DNA of 64,000 nucleotides from an uncultured Ruthenibacterium sp. (lineage in GTDB: Bacteria; Bacillota; Clostridia; Oscillospirales; Ruminococcaceae): the NCBI GenBank assembly GCA_944386565.1, contig CALXBO010000001.1, positions 1 through 64,000 of the forward strand, given 5' to 3'. A program made the position numbers and the translations under genes. Below are positions 41,836 to 49,756 of this stretch, piece after piece. The notes beneath the pieces were generated by a model. The model was not told where the DNA came from and searched no databases. It worked only from the letters and a program-made list of their open reading frames with translations. Numbering within the stretch: the first letter of the stretch is position 1; every line of letters begins with the position of its first letter.

Positions 41836-42651
41836 TTCTGTGTCGGAAACATTGTCCGGTGCGCGGTCCAATACGACGGCGCGCTCGCCCATCTCCTGAT
41901 AGCGCTGCGCAAACACGCTGGCACGGACGACAATGCGTCCCACGAGAGGATCGCACAGATACGCGGAGATCCCGTCGAACCCCGTCAGCACAAGGCAGTG
42001 GAGATTCGAATACGGATGGATCTCCTCGCCCTCCGGAGTCATCCACCAGAACTCCGTGAACTCGGGTTCGGCAAAATGGATCGTCGCCCACACAATGACG
42101 GGCTGACCGTTCTGCACGAAATTTACAAGATCGGTCAGGGATGAGCCGGTTGCGTCGACGGCCGTATAGTCGGACTCCATCGTTTTCAGATAGGCGTTGG
42201 CCGCGTCGACGATCGGCCCGGTAAAACAGTAGAACGCGTAGTGTTCGCTGAACGGATCTCCGGCATAGGCGTCTTCGGGGTCCGGCGCAATGGCGATGTT
42301 GCCGTCGAACGTGAATTCTTCATAGGGAAGATAGCGCACGGCCATTTCTTCCTTGTCAACGTCAAAACCGTAGTAATTCAGAACGGTCGTCAGGCTCGTG
42401 ATCTCACATCCGTTCGGAAGTTCCGGAAGCTGCAGAACGGGTTTTACGGCGAGGCGTGTGCTCTCGAGATAAAGATCCGACGGAAACGTCAGCGCGGGAG
42501 GTTCGACTACGGATTTCTGGACGGGAACGACGAGCGGCGAGGACGCGGAAGCCTTTGCGATCTTTTCCATCGGCAGCTGAAACAGACATACGACTACAGA
42601 GCATGTCAAAAGACCGGCAGCGCCGGCAAATAAAAGTTTTTTCCGATCCAA
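41833..42651 (-). CDS. C39-type (papain-like) peptidase domain protein, exported
   Basis: 272 residues. An N-terminal hydrophobic helix (about 5-25) is a signal anchor or signal peptide. The peptidase_C39_2 domain shows the oxyanion Gln in VLQLPELPNGCEIT, the nucleophile Cys in the same stretch followed by SLTTVLNYYGF, and the catalytic His in YSNLHCLVLTGFDG. The start appears to be TTG at 42651, with GAGGGGCGG about 13 nt upstream; an ATG at codon 28 would delete the signal. It is divergent from the blaI operon and might cut a cell-wall or secreted substrate. Confidence 0.82.
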   Translation of the reverse strand: MDRKKLLFAGAAGLLTCSVVVCLFQLPMEKIAKASASSPLVVPVQKSVVEPPALTFPSDLYLESTRLAVKPVLQLPELPNGCEITSLTTVLNYYGFDVDKEEMAVRYLPYEEFTFDGNIAIAPDPEDAYAGDPFSEHYAFYCFTGPIVDAANAYLKTMESDYTAVDATGSSLTDLVNFVQNGQPVIVWATIHFAEPEFTEFWWMTPEGEEIHPYSNLHCLVLTGFDGISAYLCDPLVGRIVVRASVFAQRYQEMGERAVVLDRAPDNVSDTE

Positions 42652-42696
42652 GATTCACACACCGCCCCTCACACCGGCAGAACTCCCCTTGTATTT

Positions 42697-42725
42697 ATTA
42701 TATTTCACAATTTTCGACAACACAA
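42697..42725 (-). promoter_or_regulatory. Promoter of the C39 peptidase gene
   Basis: On the minus strand TTGTGT, 17-bp spacer, perfect TATAAT; the start would be near 42690, 40 nt before the TTG start codon. Confidence 0.7.
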
Positions 42726-42752
42726 TTCTGCGATTTGCCGTTTCACAAAATA

Positions 42753-42781
42753 TTGACAGAGAAATTCGACAAATGTAAAAT
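42753..42781 (+). promoter_or_regulatory. Promoter of the blaI-M56-lipoprotein operon
   Basis: Perfect TTGACA, 17-bp spacer, TAAAAT. Operator-like dyads overlap the spacer/-10 and lie just after the start of transcription (near 42788). Confidence 0.85.
42764..42781. promoter_or_regulatory. BlaI-type operator 1
   Basis: ATTCGACAAATGTAAAAT: an imperfect 18-bp dyad with the ACA-NN-TGT core seen in BlaI/MecI operators, lying between -35 and -10. Confidence 0.6.
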
Positions 42782-42795
42782 GAAATTGAAAAGAG

Positions 42796-42813
42796 ATTCA
42801 ACAAATGTCGAAT
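42796..42813. promoter_or_regulatory. BlaI-type operator 2
   Basis: ATTCAACAAATGTCGAAT: a dyad with one mismatch and the same ACA-NN-TGT core, 32 bp (three helical turns) from operator 1, just downstream of the transcription start. Confidence 0.65.
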
Positions 42814-42831
42814 AAATCGGAGGAAAACAGT

Positions 42832-43224
42832 ATGGCTCAGATCAAACGGCTGCCGGATGCAGAGCTTCGGGTGATGCAGGCATTGTGGCAGGCGCAGGGA
42901 GAAGCGACGCGTCCCGAACTGGATGAACTGCTGCGGCAGGACACGGACTGGAGCGCCACAACGGTGCTCAATCTGCTGGCGCGGTTGGAAACACGGGGCT
43001 TTGTGACGCGGGAAAAATGCGGCAGGGGATACCGGTACCGGGCGCTGGTCACACAGGAACAGTACCGGCAGGAGGAATCGCAGTCCGTTCTGACGCGGCT
43101 GTTCGGCGGCAGCGTCAAGCAGTTTGTCGCAGCGCTCGACGGCGGCAACGCGCTGTCGAAGAGTGATGTGGAGGAACTCAGTGCCTATCTGGACGAACTC
43201 CAGAAGAGGGGGGACGGAAGATGA
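42832..43224 (+). CDS. BlaI/MecI family transcriptional repressor
   Basis: 130 residues. The N-terminal winged helix has LPDAELRVMQALW and WSATTVLNLLARLETRGFVTREK; the C-terminal helices dimerise (QSVLTRLFGGSVKQFV). A cleavage site between these parts, as in BlaI, is plausible. CGGAGG stands 8 nt before ATG 42832. Its stop overlaps the M56 gene start (ATGA). It probably represses its own operon through the two dyads upstream. Confidence 0.93.
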   Translation: MAQIKRLPDAELRVMQALWQAQGEATRPELDELLRQDTDWSATTVLNLLARLETRGFVTREKCGRGYRYRALVTQEQYRQEESQSVLTRLFGGSVKQFVAALDGGNALSKSDVEELSAYLDELQKRGDGR

Positions 43225-46200
43225 CATGGCTGTTTGACGCACTGTGGACGAGCGTCTGCTGCGGAGCGGCGGCTGTTCTTCTCACACTGCTCACGCCGCT
43301 TTTGCAAAAGCGGTATTCGGCGCGCATGCGCTGCTGGGTCTGGATTGCCATTGCGGTGTTCCTGCTTGTTCCGGTGCGCCCGGACTTTGGTGCGGCGCCC
43401 ATCAAGGTGAACGTCCCCGAGACATTTACACGGACGATCACACTCCGGCAGCCACAGTCTTTCTCTGCGCCGCAGAGCGGCGTGCAGACAGCGGCGCCGC
43501 AGAGCGGGGAATCCGCCGCAGCGGAACCGGAGACTCCCGTGACAAATGAGACGCAGGCAGCGCAGGAGTCGCCCGTCGGCGGTGAGTCCGCTGACCAGAC
43601 GACCCAGCCGCAGACCGGGAACGTGCAGAATACCGTCACGCAGCAAACGCCGGATACGGCGCCTGCGGGCGGCGATTCCGCTCAGGATGCGGATGCGCCT
43701 TCGCAGACGGAGGCAAAGCCTTCCGCGCGCCCGGCCGTTTCCATTACGCTCGGACAGGCTGTGCTGGCCGTCTGGGCGATAGGGGCTCTGGTGCTGGCGC
43801 TCGCGCGCACGCTTCCTTACCTCTTGTGGAAACGCCGCGTTCTGCGGCGCAGCCGGCCTTTGACCAATCCGGCGCTGCGCTCCTACTGCGCACAGGCAAA
43901 GCGGCGCACGGGCTGCAAGGCGCGCGTGACGGTGCGCGTCTCGGCCGACGCCGACACGCCGATGGTCGTGGGCGCGCTGCGTCCCGTTTTGCTGCTCCCG
44001 CCCGGGCTCGCTGCCGACAACACCACCGCGCTGATGCTGGTACACGAATACATGCATGTGCGCCGGCGTGACGTTCTGGCCAAATCGGTTGTGTTTGCAG
44101 CTGCGTGCGTGCACTGGTTCAACCCGGCGGTCTATCTGATGCTGCACGGCATCTCGCGCGACGCAGAACTCGCGTGCGACGAGGCCGTTCTGACGCTGTG
44201 CGGTGAGCAGTACCGCGGCGTATACGGCCGCGCGCTCGTGGCGGGCGTCGGCAAGCGCGCCGCGTTCACCACCCAGTTCGGCGGAGGAAAAAGAGCCGTG
44301 AAGCAGCGCCTGGAAGCGCTGTTTCTGGGCGTGCGCCGCCGCGGAGTTCTGACGGCGGCGGCTCTGGTGGCGGTTGTGGCATGTGCTACGGTGCTTGTTG
44401 CCTGCCAGACCGGACAGACGGGAAAAGGCGGGGCGAGCGCGATGGTTTCAAGGCCGCTGGACACCGCCATCCCCGTCGCACAGACGGAGATCCCGACTGT
44501 CAGCTTCCCGCTGGAAATGTGGGAGGTGGAGGGCGATTCGTCCTTCATGTATGAAGGCGAAATCTATGAGCAGGGATACGGCACCTATCTGACTCTGCAA
44601 ACGGCAGATGGCGTCTCGCTTCTCACGCCGGTGCGCCGCAGCGATGTGGACGATTCCCGGATGGATTACGACGGAACGCTCCCGGAAAACGCGCTCGTCG
44701 TCTGGGTCGGGAACGGTGTTCTGAATGCGGCCGTCACAGAGGACGGAGAGAACTGGGCGCAGACGGTGATCGCTGATATTCCCGGTGCGGAGAACGTCAA
44801 ATGCAGCCGTGTAGACGCCGACACGATGTATGCGGCCGTGCAGGCGGGAGGAACGACGACGATCTACCGGACGGACGACAGCGGAGCATCGTGGAGGCAA
44901 GCGGGAAGCCGTGTGGAACACGCACTCGTAGAGATTTACTTTTTCGAGTCGGACGCAGGCGTATTTTGCGCGGCTGAGAGAGGCGATACAGGTCCGATCG
45001 TCCTGTACACATCCGACGGCGGAAACACGTGGACCGAGTCACAGACACCTGATATGACGCAGGCGTTTGATATGACACGGGTACGTGCTCTGCGGGCGAA
45101 GATGCAGGATGGAACGCTGTATCTCCAAACCGAATCGCGCTACAAGGAGGAAATTCCCGACGAGGGCGAACAGTACGGTTCATTCATTTATATTCTGGAG
45201 AGCACGGACGGCGGCGCGTCATGGAATTACCGGCCCCGTTCCGAAGAACTCCGCCGCGCGCTCACCAATGTGGCGGCAAACCGGATGGAGCTGTATAGCA
45301 CGATGTATTCCGACACGCTGGTCGACAGCACATGGAACAGCGACGGCAGTGTGACCTACTATGTTACGGAGGGCGCGCAGGTGCCGTCCCTGCTGAACCG
45401 GGGCGCAGTTGTTGCGTGGACCGGAAACGGCGAGGTGGAGATTCGTGTAGAAGAAACAGAGTACAACCGTGAGACAACAGTCCGGTACAGCGGCCTGTCG
45501 GATGTGACTGTCTCGGTGGGGGATGTCGTGGCGAGCTCGGCGGAGATCGGAACGGCCGGCGCCTCCGAACGCGCGGGAACCGGTTCTTACAGCGTGACGT
45601 TCTCCAGCGGGGGTCAGGGTGTGTCCATGTACGATGTGGGCTCTCTGAGCAATGTGAACAAGAAATCCCCGCCGCTGTGTGAAGTTCCCGAAGAGCTGCG
45701 CGAATACGCCGAACGCGCGGGCGGAAACCGCGCGGCGGTGGCCTACACGCTGGCGAATGCGCTGCTGCAGGGCGATGAAAACGCCGTGGACAATCTCGTG
45801 TTCGGCCAGTATGCACAGTCCCACTCGTTTGACAGCGCATTCGGCCAAGACGCCTATGCGCTTGAGTCGCTCGAGGGCTTTGCATGCACCGGAGCGTGGA
45901 TCGACGTGGAAGGTGAGGGCGAAGATGCTCGCGTTCTGCTGACGCTGGAAGTGGAAAATGCGGGAGCGACGGGGCTCATGGAAGGGTTGAACGTCTATGT
46001 GGTCGAATCCCGGGCGGATTCTTCCGATTCCGCCTGGCCCGCTGATACCGTGTGTACGCTGATGCCGATCTCCTACGAGGACACCACTTCCGATCTGAGC
46101 GAAGAGTTGCAGCAGGCCGTGGAAATGGTGCGCGAGTGGCGTACCTGGTGTTCAAGAGAGGCGTTCAGCGAACTGAACGCGGAGGATCTGCCGTATCAGA

Positions 46201-47108
46201 CGGAGATTTACCTTGCCCTGATGGACCGGTATGTGACCGGAAAAACCGAGTGGAGCAGAGAGGACATCTCCGTCCTTGCGGCGAAGTATCTCGGTGTGGA
46301 AGGATATGTTCCGTCCGAGAGCAACGGCCCGCTTTCGTACAACGCGCAGAGCGGGATGTACACCATACCGGAGATCGGAGCCGGCGTCGATTTGACAGTC
46401 ACGAGCTGGGATGCCGTCGAGACGGAAAACGGTGCGCAGGTGATCTGCACGCTGTTTGCCGACGGCCTCGGATGTGTTCCGTCGTACCGCTACATTTATG
46501 AACTGGAGGCAAACGAAGGCGGTTTTGCGCTGCGTTCGTGCAGCGTGGAGTCCGTGTCGAAGCTGTACTTCCCGGAAGTCCCCGTGACGGGTGAAGCGCT
46601 CTCCGACGACCGCGCGCGCAGCGTGTGCCGTTCGGTGCTGGACAATGCGCAGCAGCTTCGCGCGTGGATGTTTGGTACAGCCCGCCGTGTGGACGAGACG
46701 GACACCGTGCAGCGTGTGCAGGACGGTGTGAGCGTCGCATACGGCCGCTCGCTCGATTTCGACACGCCGGAAGAGTGCGCAGAGTCTCTCGGAAACGTGA
46801 TTTCGGCAACCGATCCGCTGAGCCTGACCGGCACGGCGACGCGTATCTCGGACGGCCAGCCGTTCGAAATCTCCCTGTGCACGGAGGAAAACGGAAAGCT
46901 GTACACCGCGCAGGCGTATTGCATCGACCCGTATCAGGCGATTGACACGCAGGCGGTCAAGCTGGATTATGTCTCCGACGAAAAAATTACGTTTACCGTC
47001 CCCGCGACGCTGCAAAGCGGCGAGAGCGTGACGGTGCATTATACCGTCCTGGCTGAGGACGGGCGGTGGGTTCTGGAATCTCTGTCCGGAACCGTGGAAA
47101 GCAGGTGA
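43221..47108 (+). CDS. Giant BlaR1-like M56 membrane metalloprotease with extracellular Asp-box sensor region
   Basis: 1295 residues, about twice the BlaR1 length. TM1 and TM2 (about 5-28, 38-52), an extracellular Pro/Gln/Glu-rich loop (about 82-175), TM3 (about 178-200), then the cytosolic zinc protease with HEYMH at 275-279 and ELACDEA near 316-322, and TM4 (about 378-396). The remaining 880 residues should be outside. They open with four Asp-box (BNR) motifs: VTEDGENW 505-512 (degenerate), TDDSGASW 551-558, TSDGGNTW 597-604, STDGGASW 661-668, suggesting a beta-propeller-like part. The rest (about 740-1295) is unrecognised. No penicillin-binding SxxK/KTG domain is evident. It probably relays an outside signal by cutting the BlaI repressor. 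Confidence 0.85.
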   Translation: MTWLFDALWTSVCCGAAAVLLTLLTPLLQKRYSARMRCWVWIAIAVFLLVPVRPDFGAAPIKVNVPETFTRTITLRQPQSFSAPQSGVQTAAPQSGESAAAEPETPVTNETQAAQESPVGGESADQTTQPQTGNVQNTVTQQTPDTAPAGGDSAQDADAPSQTEAKPSARPAVSITLGQAVLAVWAIGALVLALARTLPYLLWKRRVLRRSRPLTNPALRSYCAQAKRRTGCKARVTVRVSADADTPMVVGALRPVLLLPPGLAADNTTALMLVHEYMHVRRRDVLAKSVVFAAACVHWFNPAVYLMLHGISRDAELACDEAVLTLCGEQYRGVYGRALVAGVGKRAAFTTQFGGGKRAVKQRLEALFLGVRRRGVLTAAALVAVVACATVLVACQTGQTGKGGASAMVSRPLDTAIPVAQTEIPTVSFPLEMWEVEGDSSFMYEGEIYEQGYGTYLTLQTADGVSLLTPVRRSDVDDSRMDYDGTLPENALVVWVGNGVLNAAVTEDGENWAQTVIADIPGAENVKCSRVDADTMYAAVQAGGTTTIYRTDDSGASWRQAGSRVEHALVEIYFFESDAGVFCAAERGDTGPIVLYTSDGGNTWTESQTPDMTQAFDMTRVRALRAKMQDGTLYLQTESRYKEEIPDEGEQYGSFIYILESTDGGASWNYRPRSEELRRALTNVAANRMELYSTMYSDTLVDSTWNSDGSVTYYVTEGAQVPSLLNRGAVVAWTGNGEVEIRVEETEYNRETTVRYSGLSDVTVSVGDVVASSAEIGTAGASERAGTGSYSVTFSSGGQGVSMYDVGSLSNVNKKSPPLCEVPEELREYAERAGGNRAAVAYTLANALLQGDENAVDNLVFGQYAQSHSFDSAFGQDAYALESLEGFACTGAWIDVEGEGEDARVLLTLEVENAGATGLMEGLNVYVVESRADSSDSAWPADTVCTLMPISYEDTTSDLSEELQQAVEMVREWRTWCSREAFSELNAEDLPYQTEIYLALMDRYVTGKTEWSREDISVLAAKYLGVEGYVPSESNGPLSYNAQSGMYTIPEIGAGVDLTVTSWDAVETENGAQVICTLFADGLGCVPSYRYIYELEANEGGFALRSCSVESVSKLYFPEVPVTGEALSDDRARSVCRSVLDNAQQLRAWMFGTARRVDETDTVQRVQDGVSVAYGRSLDFDTPEECAESLGNVISATDPLSLTGTATRISDGQPFEISLCTEENGKLYTAQAYCIDPYQAIDTQAVKLDYVSDEKITFTVPATLQSGESVTVHYTVLAEDGRWVLESLSGTVESR

Positions 47109-47112
47109 AACC

Positions 47113-48735
47113 ATGAAACAGAAACTGGCCTTGCTGTGCGCGGCGGCGCTCCTCCTGTCCGCCTGCGCGCAGAGCGCAGGACAGCCCGGAGCAGACGTTT
47201 CCGGGGCGGAATCCGGAGCGTCTGCTCCGGCCGACGGCGTGTACGAAAATTGCCGCATCCTGACGATGCAGCAGGCGCAGGACGCGCCGTATCTGAGCGA
47301 TCAGATCGAGATGATACAGTCGATGCGCGAGCAGTACAGTGCCGCCGAGGTGCGTTATATGAACCTCGCGGGGAATGTCTCGGAAGAGTCCCTCAGGGAG
47401 ACGCTCGGGACACTGCGGCTCTCTGACGCGGTGTACGATTCGTCCGGTGAGAATGTGTTGCCGTCCGGTGCGGTGTGTACGATCGAATGGAATATCCCGG
47501 ATGATTTGACGCATGTGACGGTTCAGGACGGTTCCGGCGGAACCGTGCTTGAAGTGGAACAGCAAGCGGACGGAACCACACAGGTCGTGGCAATTTCGGT
47601 CAATCTCACAAACGAGGAGTGCGGGTCGCTCGCATTTACCGCGCGCATGCTGGTGCAGAACCGGTACGCCGCATCGGGCAGCCGCGCGCCGTTTTCCGTG
47701 CAGGCGACGCCCGCCCAAGTGTCCGGCGACCAGATGAGCGACGACGAGGTGCTCGAAATGATCCGCTCCGTGAGCGCCTCTGTGAGCCGTCTGTGGGAGT
47801 GGGAGCGGGACAGCGGATACGTGCTGATGGATCTGACAAGCCCCGAACAGGGAATCGTGATGGAGTGCCGGTACAATAATGATACCGATCCGTCGTACAG
47901 CCTGTACCTTCCGTCCCTGAGTTTTGACACGGCGCAGGCATATCAGGACACAAGGGACGACGTTCTTCTGCGCACGACGCCAGAGGCGGATTATTACCCG
48001 CCGTTCTGCACTTGGGACGGGAAACTGTGGGTCACGGTAAATCAGCCGGGAATCGGCGGAAGCTACGGTATCCGGCCCGAGAAAATCGACATCGTCTCAA
48101 AGGAGCCGGAGCGCATCGTTGCGGACATCTGGCAGAAGTACAACGGTTACAACATCAGCGCCATCCCGCTGTACAGCACGCGGTACGAATTTACCGTGCA
48201 GGACGGAAACTGGGTGGCGGACAGCCTGTACGGCACAACGGATGAAGAGAGCTACAACGTTGCGGTCAATGCATGGGACGCGTGGTTCAATGAACACTAT
48301 GCGCAGTTCTACTTTGCAGACGGCGGCACGGAAGCAGACCTCGGCACACTGTGGGAGTCGCTCGGCGCGGGGCAGGGAAGCTGGAGCGGTACGGAAGAGG
48401 GAGAGTGGAATGAAAACGCGATCCTCGTGTCGCCCGGATTCGCGTTTTCCGTGCGGGACGGCAAGTACGCCGTCTCGCTGTACAGCACGCTCGGCTCGGG
48501 GGCAACGACATTCTTTGCAAACAGCGCTCTGACGGACGGTCAGGGAAATTACATCGTGACGTTCGGCAGTTTTGCCGGCGAAGTGATGGAGGAAGAGACG
48601 TATTCCGAAAACAGCCGCCCGCAGCTCTGGATCGAAACGGGTACGGAGGGCGACGGGCTGATCGAGATCGCCGGACAGAGAATTTCACAGCTGGACGGCT
48701 GGATGTACGAGTATCAGTTCACGGCGTCTTCCTGA
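47113..48735 (+). CDS. Large lipoprotein of unknown function in the BlaI-M56 operon
   Basis: 540 residues. A signal peptide ends in the lipobox LLSAC (Cys at 18), followed by an Ala/Gly/Ser-rich linker. The mature part is beta-rich with many aromatic and acidic residues and resembles no family I know. Near residue 370, YEFTVQDGNWVADSLYGT echoes the M56 C-terminal HYTVLAEDGRWVLESLSGT, which suggests a shared module. It starts 4 nt after the M56 stop and so is cotranscribed; it may be a co-sensor or the effector of the system. Confidence 0.75.
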   Translation: MKQKLALLCAAALLLSACAQSAGQPGADVSGAESGASAPADGVYENCRILTMQQAQDAPYLSDQIEMIQSMREQYSAAEVRYMNLAGNVSEESLRETLGTLRLSDAVYDSSGENVLPSGAVCTIEWNIPDDLTHVTVQDGSGGTVLEVEQQADGTTQVVAISVNLTNEECGSLAFTARMLVQNRYAASGSRAPFSVQATPAQVSGDQMSDDEVLEMIRSVSASVSRLWEWERDSGYVLMDLTSPEQGIVMECRYNNDTDPSYSLYLPSLSFDTAQAYQDTRDDVLLRTTPEADYYPPFCTWDGKLWVTVNQPGIGGSYGIRPEKIDIVSKEPERIVADIWQKYNGYNISAIPLYSTRYEFTVQDGNWVADSLYGTTDEESYNVAVNAWDAWFNEHYAQFYFADGGTEADLGTLWESLGAGQGSWSGTEEGEWNENAILVSPGFAFSVRDGKYAVSLYSTLGSGATTFFANSALTDGQGNYIVTFGSFAGEVMEEETYSENSRPQLWIETGTEGDGLIEIAGQRISQLDGWMYEYQFTASS

Positions 48736-48752
48736 AATACAAAAAAGAAAAA

Positions 48753-48786
48753 GTTTGCACACGCAGGACCTTTTACTTGTGCAAAC
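48753..48786. promoter_or_regulatory. Dyad over the AEC transporter promoter
   Basis: GTTTGCACA and TGTGCAAAC are perfect inverted 9-bp arms 16 bp apart; the right arm covers the -35 hexamer. It may be an operator. Read on the minus strand it could also act as a terminator, as a T-rich tract follows. Confidence 0.45.
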
Positions 48787-48805
48787 ACGGGACAGCGGCT
48801 ATAAT
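48777..48805 (+). promoter_or_regulatory. Promoter of the AEC transporter gene
   Basis: TTGTGC, 17-bp spacer, perfect TATAAT. Confidence 0.75.
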
Positions 48806-48832
48806 AGGGAACTGGGAAGGAGAGAAAGTACC

Positions 48833-49741
48833 ATGTTCCTGATGAAGCCGCTGTCTTTTTTGGCGGTATTGTTCGGTGCGTACGTCCTGAAACGAGTCGG
48901 CGTATTGCACAGGGAAGACGGCGCGGCCGTCTCGCGCCTTGTGATGACGCTCACGCTGCCCGCCGCGGTGGTTCAGTCGTTCGCAGGCTTTTCGGGAGAC
49001 GCTTCGCTGCTGCTCATTATCGTGCTCGGCTTTCTGTGCAGTTTTGCGCTGGTGCTGCCGACGTACGCCGTCACGCGCGGAATGGAAAAACACCGCCGCG
49101 CGTTTTACATGCTGAACCTGTCCGGGTTCAACATCGGCTGTTTTTCGCTGCCGGTCATCCAGAGCCTGCTCGGCGCGTCCGCGGGAGTCGTGGCATGTCT
49201 GTTCGACATGGGCAATGCCATCATGGTCACGGGCGGCCTGTACACGCTGACCTCCACGCTTCTGAAACTCGACGGGGAACGCCAGACCCCGCGCGCCGTG
49301 GCCAAAAAACTGTTCAGTTCCGTTCCGTTTGACGCGTACATCGTCCTGCTCATCATGGCGCTGTGCGGCATCGGTGTCCCGGAGTGGTTCGTCACATTCA
49401 CGCAGCCGCTCGCCAACGCCAACGCGTTTCTGGCCATGACGATGCTGGGCCTGATGTTTGAGCCGCCCGCAAAGCCCGAATATGTGCGTCAGGCGGCGAA
49501 ACTGCTGTCGGTCCGTTTCGTGTTCGCGGCATGCGTGTCGGCGCTGCTGTACTTCTTTGCGCCGTTCGACGCATCCGTCCGCGCGCCGCTCGCCATCGTG
49601 GCGTTCGCGCCCCTCAGCGCGCTTGCACCGCTCTACACCGAGCGGTGCGGCGGAGACGAGTCACTTGCGAGCTTCGCCAATTCCGTGTCCATTTTTGTCA
49701 GCCTCGCCGCGGCCATCGGCCTGTCGGTATTGCTCATGTAA
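48833..49741 (+). CDS. AEC family (auxin efflux carrier-like) transporter
   Basis: 302 residues with about ten membrane helices; the family exports or imports organic acids such as malate. MLNLSGFNIGCFSLPVIQSLLG near residue 100 is the crossover-type motif, and NSVSIFVSLAAAIGLSVLLM ends the protein. AAGGAG sets the start at 48833. An rRNA methyltransferase gene follows 15 nt later. The substrate is unknown. Confidence 0.88.
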   Translation: MFLMKPLSFLAVLFGAYVLKRVGVLHREDGAAVSRLVMTLTLPAAVVQSFAGFSGDASLLLIIVLGFLCSFALVLPTYAVTRGMEKHRRAFYMLNLSGFNIGCFSLPVIQSLLGASAGVVACLFDMGNAIMVTGGLYTLTSTLLKLDGERQTPRAVAKKLFSSVPFDAYIVLLIMALCGIGVPEWFVTFTQPLANANAFLAMTMLGLMFEPPAKPEYVRQAAKLLSVRFVFAACVSALLYFFAPFDASVRAPLAIVAFAPLSALAPLYTERCGGDESLASFANSVSIFVSLAAAIGLSVLLM

Positions 49742-49756
49742 AAAAGGAGGAACCCT

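Noticed and set aside
43221-47108. Beta-lactam resistance (BlaR1) function
   Set aside because: No penicillin-binding motifs are visible in the extracellular part and no beta-lactamase gene is linked; the MBL protein at 40598 is ComEC-like.
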